The translations under genes were made by a program, and so were the position numbers. A stretch of 64,000 bases of DNA from Prorocentrum cordatum (lineage: Eukaryota; Sar; Dinophyceae; Prorocentrales; Prorocentraceae): NCBI GenBank assembly GCA_963575745.1, contig CAUYUJ010009857.1:320001-384000 (forward strand). Reading direction: 5' to 3'. Below are positions 51,191-62,401 of the stretch, one piece after another. Positions within the stretch are counted from its first letter, which is position 1, and each line of letters begins with the position of its first letter. Under the pieces are notes generated by a model. It did no database searches and was not told where the DNA came from. It saw only the letters and a list, made by a program, of their open reading frames with translations.

Positions 51191-52530
51191 ACCTTGCTTG
51201 GTCGCGTGGATGCGATGAAGGCGCTGCTCGTCGAGTTGCGAGGGTATTGGAGTCACGGGAAGCCCCATGAGGAGGTCCAGTGGCCCGCCGATTTAGGCGA
51301 GCGGCCACGTCGGGCGACCGTGGACGAGATGCGGGCCGCGCTGCGGAGCTTCCGCGAGCACACGGGTGTGTCTTTCGACTACCTCAATCCGAGGCACTTG
51401 CTGTCGGGATTGAGCGCCTGGTCGACGCCATCTGCCTCGCGGAGGAGAAGGCGTCCTGGCCCGCTTTCCTGACCAATGTGGTCTTCCTGCCCAAGCGGGC
51501 GGGCGGGGTGAGGCCGATCGCGCTCGTCGCCGCGTTGGCTCGCATTCGCGCCTGCTTGAGGCGACCGCTGGTCCCGGCGTGGGGGCAAGCCGACGAGCGG
51601 CCGCGCTGGCGGGCCACATCGGGGCGCTCGTGCGAGCGGGCGGTGTGGCAACAGGCCGCATGGGCCGAGTGGGCAGCTGGGTCACGGGGGGCGTTTCCGC
51701 TCGAGGAGTGGGAATGGGAAGCCGCCGCGTTGCTCCTCGACCTTTGGAAGGCATGCGAGCAGGTGCTTCGCCCTCGCCTGCTGCAGGCAGCGGTGCGGTA
51801 CAAGTGCCCGCTCTGGCTATTGAAGTTTTCAGTCGAGCTGCGCAGGCCCCCGCGGGCGTTGGCCCTGGCGGGTGCTGCGTCGGAGGCCATCTCGGTGGAG
51901 CCGGCGATCCTGGCAGGCGCGGGCTCGCGACCGCGCTCTTGAAGCTTCAGCTTCTCGAGCCCTTCGATGGGGCGCCCAGGGCGGCCGGGGTCTCGAGGCC
52001 GCCGTCGTGGTCGACGACGTGGCGCTGTCTCGCCGCGGCGGCAAGCAATCGCTCTCGCTAGAGATCGCCAAAGGCGCCCGGGTGCTCCAGCGTGGCCTCA
52101 AGGATGTCGTGTTGCACATCGCCCTCAAGAAGTCCCAGGTGGTGGCCTCGTGGGCGGACCTCAGGGCGGAGCTCCAGGAGCAGCTGCAGTGCGTCGGCGC
52201 GCAGGCCAAGCAGCACGCGCGCGACGTCGGCGTCGACTTCGGCTATGGGGAGAAGCGGCAGCTAGGCGTGCTTAAGGATAGGCTTAATAAGCGCGCCCGC
52301 GACCGAGTGCCAAGGTTGCGTCGGATTCTGGGCGCGGCCAGCCGCCGCCGGGCGGCGGCGAAGGTCGTCGAATGCGGCCTCGAAGCTAGCTGTGCGTGCG
52401 GCATGTGCGTGACGGGCGCCATCAACCAGGAGTTGGACTCGCTGCGCAGCATCGCTTTCAGCGCGACGGGGCCCAGGGTCGGCGGAGAGGGCTTGGTGCT
52501 GACGCCGCGACTTCGACCCCGCCCATAGGC
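51190..52530 (+). pseudogene. LINE reverse transcriptase domain, frameshifted
   Basis: Reverse transcriptase copies the element RNA at the nicked target. Visible blocks in order: the fingers entry (ATVDEMRAALRSFREHTG); LPKRAGGVRPIAL at 51487-51525; motif A LLDLWKA with the catalytic Asp at 51739-51753; a motif-B-like AILAGAGS near 51905; and, after a frameshift, motif C VVDD at 52007-52018 within EAAVVVDDVALSRRG. The thumb-like region LKKSQVVASWADLRAEL follows. The catalytic Asp residues of A and C are retained, but at least two frameshifts and a stop near 51942 break the protein. Confidence 0.78.
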
Positions 52531-53600
52531 GCAGCCTGGGCGCGGTCGCCACCTTGCACCGCGCGCTCTGGGAAGGGTGGCTGCCCGCGCAGCTCTTGCA
52601 GGACGGCTTCGCGGCGGAACTGGCGCGGGTCCATGCGTGAGCCCAGGTGCGCGGGCCCCTCGGCGCTGCCATCGTGATGCCGAAGCGGCTAGGCTGGAAG
52701 ATGGAGGGCCTGGGCAGCTGGACGACCACAACCGAGCATGAATGCTGCCCGCTGCAGTTCGCGCCATGGACGACCAAGAAGCTCGTGGCGCAGTCCGTGG
52801 GGCGCTGGCAGTTGTCGAAGGTGCTCGAGCGGGCAGTGTGGTCGCGGGGCGTCCCGCCCTGCCGGCAGCTCCGCAGATGGGCGAGCGTCGGGAAGGGGTC
52901 GGTGGCCGATGCCAAGCGATGGCCGCCGCCCACCGACGAGGAAAATGGCCACGTGCGGTTGGTCCTGGTGGATGGCTCAACGAACGCAGGCACGCGGCGC
53001 GGCCGTACCTCGCGCGGAGCCCACTGTGCTCGAGGCGCGGGGCCGCGCCGGGCACGCTCCGGCGCGGCCGTGGTGGGGCTGCAGGCGCGCGGCGACAGCG
53101 ACGTGGTGCGGGCACTGGCTGGCAGGCTGCTCCTGGCCGACCCGCGGCACCGCTGGGCGCCCAGCTGCGGAGACGTCCTGTGTGACGTTCGATGGCTGGT
53201 CGGCGGCGGCGACCCGTTGCTAGGCGGCTAGGCGTTCGTGGGCGGCTCCGCCTTCGACGCGGAGGCCACCGACTTTCTCGACGCGGGGGCATATATGGAA
53301 TGGGGTCTGGGCCGCCATCGCCGATTTCGGCGGCTTGGGCCCCGGAGGGCTGGCCGTCCTCAAGATCGTTGCGCACGCGACGGCGCGGGGCGCCGAGAGC
53401 GGGCGGGTGTCTCGGCGCGGGCGGCGCGGCAACTTGGAAGCCGACCGCTGCGCTAAGGCGCGAGTAGCAGAGCTGCGCGCTCCGCCGGCCTTGCCGTCGC
53501 GCTGGGAACGGCGCCGCCTCGCCCTCGACTGCGTGATCTCCGGGGTCGCCAGTGCTGGTTGCGCGGCGGCCCGCAGCCGACGAGACGCGGGGGAGGGCGT
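52531..53600 (+). pseudogene. LINE RNase H domain and connection, decayed
   Basis: A connection region (LHRALWEGWLPAQLLQDG near 52560) leads to an RNase H-like domain. The first motif reads FVGGSAFDAEATDFLDA near 53230-53280, where FxDGS is expected, so the Asp is Gly. The last motif is well kept: AHATARGAESGR, then GNLEAD (53428-53445) and RCAK, matching the GNxxAD..AK signature. Shifts separate the parts. The domain is inactive. Confidence 0.65.
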
Positions 53601-54389
53601 CAGGCTGGAGGTGTCGCCTATGGTGATTCTGTCGGTGGCGCAACGCTACGTCGCGCAGCGGGCTGGGCGCGCGCGTTGCCTGCGACGCTGCCGGTCTAGC
53701 TCCTTCGACAAGGCGGCTGCGTTCTGGAGCCCACCTTGCAACGCGCGGCTGGGGGGTTCGGTGCGTGGCGGCGCGGCCCCGCCAGAGGGCCGCGCTTCGT
53801 CTGCCGCTGCGGCGCTGGCCTTGGCGGCTGCGGCCGCGGCGGCCGGGGGCGACCTCGAGCTTTCCGACGTGCTCGGGGTCGGCGAGGCTGCCTTTGACGA
53901 CCGATCGGATATAGCCAGGGTTCCAGTTAGGGGGGGCCGCGTAGTGATTGGTCCCCGAAGCCAGAAATATCGATTGGAATCGTGCTTTTCTCGGGTTGCG
54001 GCAAGTCTGGTTAGTGGAGGGGGGCGGGGGGGGGCGCCGCCCGGTGCGCATCGCTGAACCAGGTCGCGCTAAACCCAGTTCTGCCAGCGCCCGAACCGAG
54101 GGCGCGCCATCAGGATGGCTTTCGGATGTTGCTTATGCGTTAAGTGCGGAGAGCTTTCCAGAGATGTGCAGGGGCGATGCAAGCTTCTGGGGGCCCAGTG
54201 CACGGGGCGGTTCGGCCGTGGGGGCGCGACGGGCCGTCTAGAGGCCGTTGGCCGCGCACGCTTGCGAAGGATCACGCGGATCCTTGAGGGGCGCCATCCC
54301 GCAGAGGCTGGCCGCGAGATGTGAGCAATGACCTGCTCGGCAGCCGAGCAGAGCCCGTGGCGAACAATAGAGGTGAGACTGATATAGAG

Positions 54390-55110
54390 AGATGCCCTTA
54401 GCGAGTGGCGCGCGTTGCGCCGTAACTTCTTCAACGACATGTTCTCGCGCTGGGGATTGCCCGTTCTTTAAGTGAAAGCTCCTGGGCGAGATCCTGAGGC
54501 GACGGCTTCGGCGACGCCTAGGACTGAACGTCATGAAGGTTTCTTTTCTTGCGTTGACGATTGCCCGACGGCCCATGGCGAAGAACCCCCTCAGATCGAG
54601 TTTTGGCGCTCCAGTAATTGCATTGCTTTCGTGGTCGACTGCATGCCGGTGGCAGACGTTGTTGGTGGTCAGGTGCCTCTTCGTACAGACAGCTTGTTTC
54701 ACCTATATGAGCGTCTTACAAGCACGAAATCCGACTTCATTTCTACTGGATGGACACTTGCCACGAGCATCGCCGACACTGTCCTCTGGCACAGGCGCGA
54801 CAGCAATCTGATTGTTGATTTCCTTGCGAATTTCACCATGGAGGTCGGTGGGGGTTCGCCCAAGGAGGTCGCGCCCATGGTCCCGAATTTCAGTCTTTGC
54901 GACGCAAACATTATCTGTCATTCTGATGGCGGCACACGGAAAGACTCTTGTTCGGCACCCGCTTTGTTCGTCGAGGCGGGGTGGTCAGATGACATCATTG
55001 TTACGCGTTTCCATTGGCACTCCGTCGCATTTTCTTCAGCACGCCCGTCTTCTCGTTCACGGCAGAGAGCGTCACTGTAGATGACGTTGCCTAATACGTC
55101 TCCCGCAGGA
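54390..55110 (+). pseudogene. Fragment of a second retroelement with RNase H motifs
   Basis: 54402-54470 reads SEWRALRRNFFNDMFSRWGL. The frame 54472-55080 then includes NLIVDFLANFTMEVG and NIICHSDGGTRKDSCSAPAL, where HSDGG is an RNase H first motif with its Asp. After a one-base shift near 55030 the sequence FFSTPVFSFTAESVTVDDVA supplies the Glu of the second motif, then a stop. The fragment is distinct from the element at 48.3-54 kb and lies 0.3 kb downstream in the same orientation. Confidence 0.65.
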
Positions 55111-55214
55111 TTTTGGACTGTTGTTCTGGTCAAAGCAAGCGTATCTGTGCTGCTTGACACCACATTTTTTCTTGCCAGTTCGCCTAACACTAGTGTGCTC
55201 AAGGGCTTCTGAAA

Positions 55215-55260
55215 TAAATAAGAGATACCAAGAGAGAGACAGAGAGAGAGAGGGAGACGA

Positions 55261-55302
<42 letters not shown>

Positions 55303-55361
55303 GAGAGAGAGAAACGGAGCTCCCACCCCCACCGACAGCACTGATATATAGAGAGATACCA

Positions 55362-55415
<54 letters not shown>

Positions 55416-55425
55416 GGGGGCGGAC
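55215..55425. repeat. Two (GA)n microsatellites with a shared leader
   Basis: Both GA runs are introduced by AGATACCAAGAGAGA (near 55227 and 55353), the same leader as the GA run at 48.15 kb (ATTACCAAGAGAGA). Confidence 0.88.
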
Positions 55426-55427
55426 AG

Positions 55428-55560
55428 CCGCCCACCGAGAGCCGCCCACCGAACTCGGCCGGCTACTTTCGCCAATCTCTTGAGGGGGCGCCCGCCGAAA
55501 ACCGCCCGCCGAGAGGCGCCTGCCGAAATCGGCCCGTTGCTTTCCCCAATCTCATCTGTG
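55428..55560. repeat. ~70-bp tandem repeat (CCGCCCACCGA type)
   Basis: CCGCCCACCGAGAGCCGCCC then CGAACTCGGCC and TTTCGCCAATCTC, repeated as CCGCCCGCCGAGAGGCGCC then CGAAATCGGCC and TTTCCCCAATCTC. Confidence 0.78.
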
Positions 55561-55865
55561 TCCGCTGGGACCTTTTCAGTGTAAGCATGTTGCTTGTCAG
55601 GCTTCTTGACACGAGACAGCTCCAAGACTGCTTCGGAGGAGCGTCTGGGAGGACGGCCCCAGAGGGCTCCAGAATGCTGAAGAGGGCCTCGGAGAGCTCC
55701 CTGTCGTCTCGACGCGCGCTCTAGAGAGCGCCACGACGGCCCAACATGCCCCCAGAAAGCCCCGATACGGCCCCGGGAAGGCCCCAAAGTGCTTCGAATA
55801 CAGCCACAGAGTCCCATCACGGCATCCAGCTCGGGCTGATTCCGTGGTCGTCCAGGGGACTGCAT

Positions 55866-55869
55866 TCAT

Positions 55870-55964
<95 letters not shown>

Positions 55965-56034
55965 CCAACACCATCACCACCTTCATCATCATCCTCATCA
56001 TCATCATCGTCATCATCATCATCATCACCATCAC

Positions 56035-56115
<81 letters not shown>

Positions 56116-56116
56116 T
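55866..56116. repeat. (CAT)n microsatellite
   Basis: About 95 bp and 80 bp of near-pure ATC/TCA with a mixed segment between. A second smaller patch at 56541-56597 runs without a gap into a PPR start (CATCATCAGCTACAACGCC). Confidence 0.95.
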
Positions 56117-56595
56117 ATTAGCAGTATCGTTATCATTATCATTATAGTTATCAGTATCGTTATCAGAAACATTCAGTTTCATTATCATTATCATTGTAAT
56201 GGTCTCCGGCCAGTGCCGCCGATCCAAGGGGGCTCCGGATTCGGTGATCTTCGCGGCTCTGTGGCAACCTCCCTCCTCGATTCTTCTGGTCCTCTGTCTT
56301 CTCCTCTGGGGGGGTGCCTGGAGCGGTCCCGGGCGGGTTCCGGGGAGGGTTCCGAGGGGAGTTTCCGAAACATCCGGGGTATGCGCAAATCATTATGCAA
56401 ACGCCGAATGGGGAACCGCCGCCCCCCCCCTCCTTTCCCCGGGGGAGGTCCGGATGCGCAAATCATGAATAAATCGCCAGATGTGGGCCCCCCCTCTTCC
56501 CCCCCTTCCCGGCAGAGCCACCTCGGCGACCCCCCCAGTATCATCATCATCGTCACTATCATCATCAACACAACCATCATCTTGTCGTCATCATC

Positions 56596-57345
56596 AGCTA
56601 CAACGCCGGGATCAGTGCGTGCGAGAAGGGCGAGCAGTGGCAACGGGCTTTGGCGCTGCTCAGCGAGATGCGGGAGGCGAAGCTGGAACCCGACATTATT
56701 GGCTGCGATGCTGGGATCAGCGCGTGCGAGAAAGGTGGGCAGTTGCAATGTGCTACGTCATTGTTCAACGCGGTATGCGAAGTGACGTTATCAGCTACAT
56801 CGTCGTTGGCATCGGCTTGCGCCAAAGGCGGGCGGTGGCAGTGAGACGCGTCGACGGTCAGCGAGATGTGATAGGCGATCTTGGTGCCCAGTGCCAACAG
56901 CTGTAAGGCCAGTGTAAGTGCGAGCGGGAAGGACGCGCAAGGGCAGCACGCTGTGTCGCTGCCCAGCGGGATGTGGGAGGGGAGGTTGAGTTTTTGCGTC
57001 ATGAGCTGTAGCTCATGACGTTATCCAACGCGTGTATTCAAGGGCAGTCAGCAGCAGCAGGCTTTATCGCTGCCGAACGAGATGTGGAAGGCGATGTTGG
57101 AGCACAGCCTGACTGAGTACTTGCAGTGTGGTGGCCAGCGTTTGCGAGGAATACGAGCCTGGGAAGCGGGTTCTATCTTTGCTCAGCGAGATATTGAAGG
57201 GGCAATGGAGAGCTCAGCGACATCAACATTAGCTACAGCGGTGGCGTCAGTGTGTTCGAGAACGGCGATCAGTGACGGCTGGCAGTGTTGCTACTCCACG
57301 AGATTTGGCAGGTGAAGCTGCACTTCGACGTCATCGTCATATCGA
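56596..57345 (+). pseudogene. Decaying PPR tract, about 7 repeats
   Basis: The first repeat is intact (SYNAGISACEKGEQWQRAL through EAKLEPDII). The second starts well (GCDAGISACEKGGQLQCAT) and then loses its frame. Later repeats survive at about 105-bp spacing only as fragments: GIGLRQRRAV, SCKASVSASGKDAQGQHAV, QQQQALSLPNEMWKAMLEH, and near the end SYSGGVSVFENGDQ and VLLHEIWQVKLHFDVI. Several stops are present. Decay increases from left to right. No hairpin tag precedes this tract; it is entered from a CAT microsatellite. Confidence 0.7.
56997..57020. repeat. 24-bp perfect palindrome inside the PPR tract
   Basis: CGTCATGAGCT-GT-AGCTCATGACG. It sits at a repeat boundary (GTCATGAGCT is the VMSC junction), so it arose by inverted copying of the junction. 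Confidence 0.85.
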
Positions 57346-57419
57346 TAGCTTTCGATAATGCCTTCAGTGAATGACACCTTGCCCCAAATAAGTAGGCAGG
57401 AGACGACGGGGGCCCTTCG

Positions 57420-58072
57420 GGAACAGGGCAGACGAAGGAAGTCGGTTGCCTGGCAGGGCAAGTGCCACCGACGTCGGGGGCAGCCGGGGACAGGGCCAGC
57501 GGAGGAAATCGGCAGGAACGCATGACGAAGGAGCCTGGCGGCAGCGCGAGGCAAGCGCCGATGCTGGGGACAGTCGGGGGGCCAGGCCAGCGGGGGAAGC
57601 TGGTGCGGGAGGGGGCCAGCGAAGGAAGTCGCCGGGAACGCGGAGCTGGCACCATCAAGGCCAGGGACTGCTTAGGACAGGGCGGGGGCGGGGCTGGCGA
57701 GGGAAGCTGGCGACAGTGCAGGGCAAGCGCCGCCGGGCGATCACAACGCCCGCAGAGGAGCTCGGCGGCAGCGCAGGCCGAGAGCGCCAGAGGGGACAGT
57801 CGAGGAGAGGGGGTGATGATGACGATGACGATGACGACGACAGGCAGCTTGCGCTTGGGCCCCCCCTTCCACCTCTTGCTCCTGCCCCGTCGTCGTTCTC
57901 CGCGTTCTTCGCCTTCTCACCGCTCCGCCTCGTCCTTCCCTTTTCCCCCTTGCCGTTATCCTCGTTCTCCGCCTTGTCCTTCCATCTTCCCCCTCGTCGT
58001 CCTCCTCCCTCTCCTCCTGCTCCTCCCGACCCCTGGTGCTGCTGCAGCTTTTCCTCTTCGTGCGCCCGCCCG

Positions 58073-58104
<32 letters not shown>

Positions 58105-58370
58105 ATCCTCGTCCTCCCTTCTGCTCTCCTCGTCGCCGTCGTCGTGGCCACGGTTCTCCTCTCGCTGCTCTGCGTTCGGTATCTGGTTTCTTCCGGCCTT
58201 TCTCCTCCTCGTCCTTGTCCTCTTCCCTTTTCTCCTCCCTTCCTCTTCACTCCGTGGCCGTCCTTGGCCACCCCGCTGCCCACTTGGTCTCTCGCTGGTC
58301 TCTCACACACCCAGGCAGTTCGCCTAGCACAGGTCGTGTGCGACAGTGCTGATAGGCTGTCATGGGAGTT
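57420..58370. other. GC-rich then pyrimidine-rich region, no recognised gene
   Basis: 57420-57780 contains loose repeats of GGCAGGGCAAG and GCC(A/G)GCG(A/G)(A/G)GGAA(A/G). 57830-58250 is C/T-rich with CTG and CGTC runs. A 296-codon plus frame (57462-58352) and a 286-codon minus frame overlap fully; neither has a recognisable domain. Confidence 0.5.
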
Positions 58371-58619
58371 CTGAGCCATTGAGGGCTTGTCGTGGGAGAA
58401 AAAAGTGTTCTGCGTTCGGTAACATGCGTGGGGGGTGTCACCCTCCCCGACAGGGGCCCACTTCGCGACGTTGGCGCATCGCGCCAGGGGGGGGGGGGGC
58501 GGCGCCTTTTGTGCAGGGTGTCTGCTCTCGGTCGGGGGTCGATCCAGGGCTGCCGGCGGGGGTGGCGCGAAACTTAGGCTAGAGTGTTCCCTCACATGCA
58601 CTCCCGTCTCTCCGAGCCA

Positions 58620-58935
58620 GCCCTGCTCCTTTTGCCGTCTCCGTCGCCACCGCTGCTGCCCCTGCCCGCCGCCGCCTTCGCAACCGCCGCTGTTGCCATC
58701 GCGGCTGGTGACGTGTTGGTAGTCGTCGTCATCGCTGTCGGCGCCCGCTGCGCCCTCCCCCCTCCTCCCCTCCAGGCCCTTCCTGCTCCTGCTGCCGCCT
58801 CCGCTGCCACCTTCGCTGCCGCGCCGCTGCTCCTATGCCCTGCCGCTGCCGCTGCCGCCGCTTGCCGCCGCTGCCTCCCACGCTGCCAGCTGGTAGTGGT
58901 CGTTCTCATCGCCGTTGGAGCCCCTTGCGCCCTCT
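58620..58935 (+). repeat. ~174-bp tandem duplication
   Basis: TGGTAGTCGTCGTCATCGC with CTGCGCCCTC (58716-58758) and TGGTAGTGGTCGTTCTCATC with CTTGCGCCCTC (58890-58934) end two diverged CCGCTGCCG-rich units. Confidence 0.72.
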
Positions 58936-59523
58936 ACAACTACACATTGTGAGACTATTAGTGCTGCTCCCCTCTCTCATCCGAAGACGTGATTCGAGTA
59001 GCGCTCCTCCCTCCGCGCATTGTTTTCTACACAAGACTGTCGCGAGTTATTTTTTATGTGTTGTTGCCATCCGAACGATCTAAGTCACTCCAACATGGTG
59101 CTTATCTTCGGATTGGCTCCCGTCGTTCAGACTGGCGCTCTCGCCCCAGAGCGTGCCACTCTTCTGGATCCCCCTCCTTTCCCCTCCTCGTCCTTCCCCT
59201 GGTCCTCCTGCTCCTCTTGCTCCTTCCACTCCAGCTCCTGCTGCTGCTTTTCGTCCTTGTCCCGTTCCTTCCTCATCCTCCTTATTTTCCTCCTGCTCCT
59301 CTTCCTGCTCATCCTCCACCTCCGTACGCAGCTCTTCTGTTCCGATTGCGCATAACACGATAAAAGGGGTCTTTTTCGGAGTGCAGGTCCGTTACGACAT
59401 GCGCCGCCGGATAGAGACACATCAGAGGAGTGGGAAGGGATCGGTAGGAGGGATGGGTTGTCGGACATGGCGCGGGCGCACCTGGTTTGCCCCCGCCCCC
59501 TCTCTCCGACCCCGTCCTGCCCT
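58936..59523. other. No recognised gene
   Basis: Unique sequence with a CT-rich middle. The end (GGGATCGGTAGGAGGGATGG with GGCGCGGGCGCACCT) resembles 20810-20865, so part of it is a dispersed repeat. Confidence 0.5.
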
Positions 59524-59679
59524 CGAGAAACAGCAAATGGCATGAAGATACACTTTCGGAGGTCCGCGCGGATTGCTTGGATCGGCGCTGGACCCCCCTC
59601 CCTGGCGCGCGCGCCGATCCAAGCAATCCGCGCGGACCTCCGAAAGTTTATGTTCATTCATGCCGTTTGCTGTTCCTCG
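59524..59679. mobile_element. Foldback element with 37-bp perfect inverted arms
   Basis: 59552-59588 and 59611-59647 are perfect reverse complements over 37 bp (left arm starts ACTTTCGGAGGTCCGCG and ends TTGGATCGGCGC), with a 22-nt loop. Pairing continues outward imperfectly: CGAGAAACAGCAAATGGCAT on the left against the complement of ATGCCGTTTGCTGTTCCTCG on the right. Total about 156 bp. No coding capacity. It could be a MITE, a small-RNA hairpin locus, or a recent templated inversion. Confidence 0.85.
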
Positions 59680-59938
59680 ATGATCCTGCTGTCGCTCCCA
59701 CCGCCGCCGCCACTGCTGCTCCCGCCACTGCCGCCGCCGCCGCTGCCGCCACCGTGGCCGGCTGACGGCGGTCGTCGTAGCCGCCGTCGGCGCCCTGTGC
59801 CTGCCGCCGCTCGTGCTTCCCTCTCCGCCTCTTCGTCTACAGCTGGCACGAGGGGGGGGCGCTCAGGCCATCCCCAGCTCAGGAGAGGCAACACTGTGCT
59901 CTTCGTGTGCTGTTTCCACGGGCGACCCGCGTTCCGAA

Positions 59939-59996
59939 CGCCAGCCCGCCCGACGGCCCGTTCCGACCCCCCCACGGCCCGACGGGCGGGCTGGCG
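59939..59996. repeat. 14-bp inverted repeat
   Basis: CGCCAGCCCGCCCG and CGGGCGGGCTGGCG around a 30-nt centre containing CGGCCCG on both sides. Confidence 0.82.
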
Positions 59997-60479
59997 GCAC
60001 GCCCACTGAATCAGCCTCCTGACGCGATCCAGCCCTGGCCCTCCCCCGCACCCCGCGAGGGACGGCCCACTCCTACACCCCCCCTTCTCGTCCACGGGGT
60101 CTCTCCCGTGCGCCAGGCGGCTAGCGGGGGCCGGAAGGAGAGGATCTTCGACAGGAGCGGCCGCTTGGAAGCATAGGATTGAGGCGGACGAGGTGGATCG
60201 GTAGGTGTGCGCGGGGAGGTTCTTCAACTCGCTGCTGCTGCTTCGCATCGGTACCCTCGCTTCTTGTGCGCTTTCTCTTTCCCCTGCGCTGTTCTGTCGC
60301 TCTTCCTTTGCTTTCCACTTGAGTCTGCGCGGGTGCCCCTGAGCCAGACGCGACATCCTCCGCGGCGCGTCCGCCCCTCCTTGGAGAGCACGGGGAGGTG
60401 GAGGAGGCTTGTCTATCTACGCTTCTTTCTGCCGCGTGGCCGTGGCACCATTGCCCGCGCTCGTTGTTTCAATGAGGTC
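59997..60479. other. No recognised gene
   Basis: GC-rich unique sequence between the inverted repeat and the minus-strand LINE. Nothing recognised. Confidence 0.5.
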
Positions 60480-60485
60480 TGGCAC

Positions 60486-61080
60486 TCAGGCACTGCGGGC
60501 ATTGCCTAACCTCGAGACAGAGCATTCGTTGGAGCATTTGCGCAGCACAGCGTGCAGTAAGAGAGAACTTGAGGAAGGAGGGTCGGGCATCAACCAACCG
60601 AACGGTTGGCCGACGCCTGAGCTGTAGCCACTGCTACCTGACGCTCCGCCCCAGTAGCAAGGCCCGTCTTGGGAGGCCCTGCGTAACTGGGAAACTTGTC
60701 TTGCGCAATTCTCGCGGCCCTTCCTAGCAGTATTAGAACATTCAGCAGCCAGCTGACTCCCGTCAACGGTAGCTGTACGACCGCAATGGCGGCAAACATA
60801 CATGCTGAAACGATCCCAGAAGTCCAGGCGATAAGATTTGCTGAGCGCGAGACCACAACCCTCCACTGGCCCAGGAACCGAAACGACAGCGTCTTTAGGC
60901 CACCTCTGGGCCGCATCAGAGACGCAATCGGAAGCACAACACTCCAACAGTTTGGCCCAGGTCGAGAGACCACCACACCTGGAACATCTGCAACGCTTGC
61001 CGCGCTTAGAATTACAGTTAGCGCTAACGCGGGCGGCTCTGTCCCTTTTGGTTCTCGGGCGAGCGCGCAGGGACCTCCAA
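60486..61080 (-). pseudogene. C-terminal Cys-rich tail of the LINE
   Basis: CRCSRCGGLSTWAKLLECC (C-x2-C...C) and YVCRHCGRTATVDGSQLAAE then C (C-x2-C...C) are two zinc-ribbon-like motifs about 60 residues apart, typical of the C-terminus of some dinoflagellate retroelement proteins. The frame runs from 61199 to 60486, overlapping the RNase H frame at its start. Confidence 0.6.
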
Positions 61081-61847
61081 CGAATCCTTAGACTTGATGG
61101 GATCTGCCGCAGCCGCGTCAGCAAGGGCTCTGCGGGTTCTTCTCCTGGCCAGAGCCGCAGTTGTGTCCCACTGGTCCGTGGAAGGAGCATCAGAGACAAG
61201 GCCTAGAATCCAATTGCGCTTCGCAGCCTCGCCAGCTGCTGCGTCAGCCACAGTGTTGCCAACGGCGAGAAACCTCTCTTGGTCAGAAAGGCTTGGATCG
61301 TCTGGATCAGCGTGGGAGGGAGTCCAGTCAACAGAGACTTCGCCTTCACCTCGGCTCCCACGAGCCCTCCTCATGCGCAGCCGAAGATCCCCGATCTGCC
61401 CGTCACGATCCCGAACCCTCCCCCTGTCCCAACCGACAGAACGAGGTTTGTGACCCGCAACAGACCAGATGGAACTGTCTTGGAGCCTTCGAGGGCTAAA
61501 GCAAATGCGGTGGGGTCTGATCTAGGCACAGTCTGAATGTGGCCAGCCAGGTCCGCCGAGACCCCTCCGAGAACCTCGACGTCCTGGTCACCTGCCGAGT
61601 GATAACAGCGCCGACGCCGCACCGACGGCGACGAGGGTCGGAAGAGACTCCCCCCCCAACCCGCCACCAAAAAGGGCAATGACCACGCTTGACACACACA
61701 CAGCACTTCTCGATAGACCGCTCGCGGACCCAAAGGGGTTGACGGCGCACTTTTCTTCAGAAACCGCTGGATGAGTGAGCCCTGCTGGAGCAACTCCTCT
61801 GAGCCGAGCCACATACCTGGGGAGGCACCCGCGCCAGAGCCACACAC
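61024..61847 (-). pseudogene. RNase H domain, frameshifted
   Basis: The frame 61371-61847 includes SADLAGHIQTVPRSDPTAFA followed by LALE, where RAELxAxxxAL is expected, so the catalytic Glu position reads Asp. LRVTNLVLSV and TGRSGIFG follow. A frameshift near 61374 moves to the frame 61024-61374 with VSVDWTPSHAD (about 61306-61338) and GNTVADAAAGEA (GN..AD at about 61243-61260), the C-terminal RNase H signature. The last catalytic Asp is kept. Confidence 0.72.
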
Positions 61848-61965
61848 TGTGCATCAAGGTTTCGGGACACTTCTCGCAACGAGGGCATAGCTGGTCTTCA
61901 GGAGAGCCTAGGGAACCCTCCCAACTCGAACTCGGGGCCACTGCCCCCCCCCCAACCACAGCCAT
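61588..61965 (-). pseudogene. Cys-His motif region between RT and RNase H
   Basis: QLCPRCEKCPETLMHSVWLW resembles the CPxC...ETxxHxxxxC zinc-knuckle that lies between RT and RNase H in many LINEs. The final Cys is WRGC here. Upstream sequence 61908-62252 (minus) is the connecting region and shows no recognisable motif. Confidence 0.6.
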
Positions 61966-62401
61966 AGTGAGGCCGTGCTCAGTGAAATGTCCTTCCTTAG
62001 AAAACCGAAGCAGCTCTCTCGAAAAACGAGCAGGGGATCTCGTCCTTCTTTTGAGTCAGCTCCTGCCTCGTGCTGGACCGCTGCATCCCACAAGTGTGCC
62101 CTGAGGTTGCTACACGGTTCGTCAAAGGGCTCAGAAGCATCATGATAAGTAGGGTCGCTGCGTAGACACGGGGATGAACCAATCCTCGCCAGGGCCGCTG
62201 GGAGCGCGACGCTGTCAGACTGAGGCCTCTCTGGGATCCCACCCCACGTCAAGCAGGCCTGACCAGCCGAAGCTGGAACCCTGACGTTGCGCCACCTGCC
62301 TCGGCCCGACCGTCTGAGACGGCGAAGCGAGGACTCCCAATCGTGCTAACAAACGAGAAGCTCGGAAATCAGTTGCCTCCTGAGTTCAACTCCAGGGTCT
62401 T

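Larger units (their letters stand above)
48349..54060 (+). mobile_element. LINE-like non-LTR retrotransposon, decayed, 5' end at the spliced leader
   Basis: From the spliced leader the order is: a 130-bp leader, an ORF1-like region with a Cys-rich motif and coiled coil, an AP-type endonuclease, a reverse transcriptase, and an RNase H domain. This is the full order of an autonomous LINE. Frames break several times and catalytic residues are changed, so it is inactive. The 3' end is estimated; no poly-A or target-site duplication was found. Confidence 0.85.
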
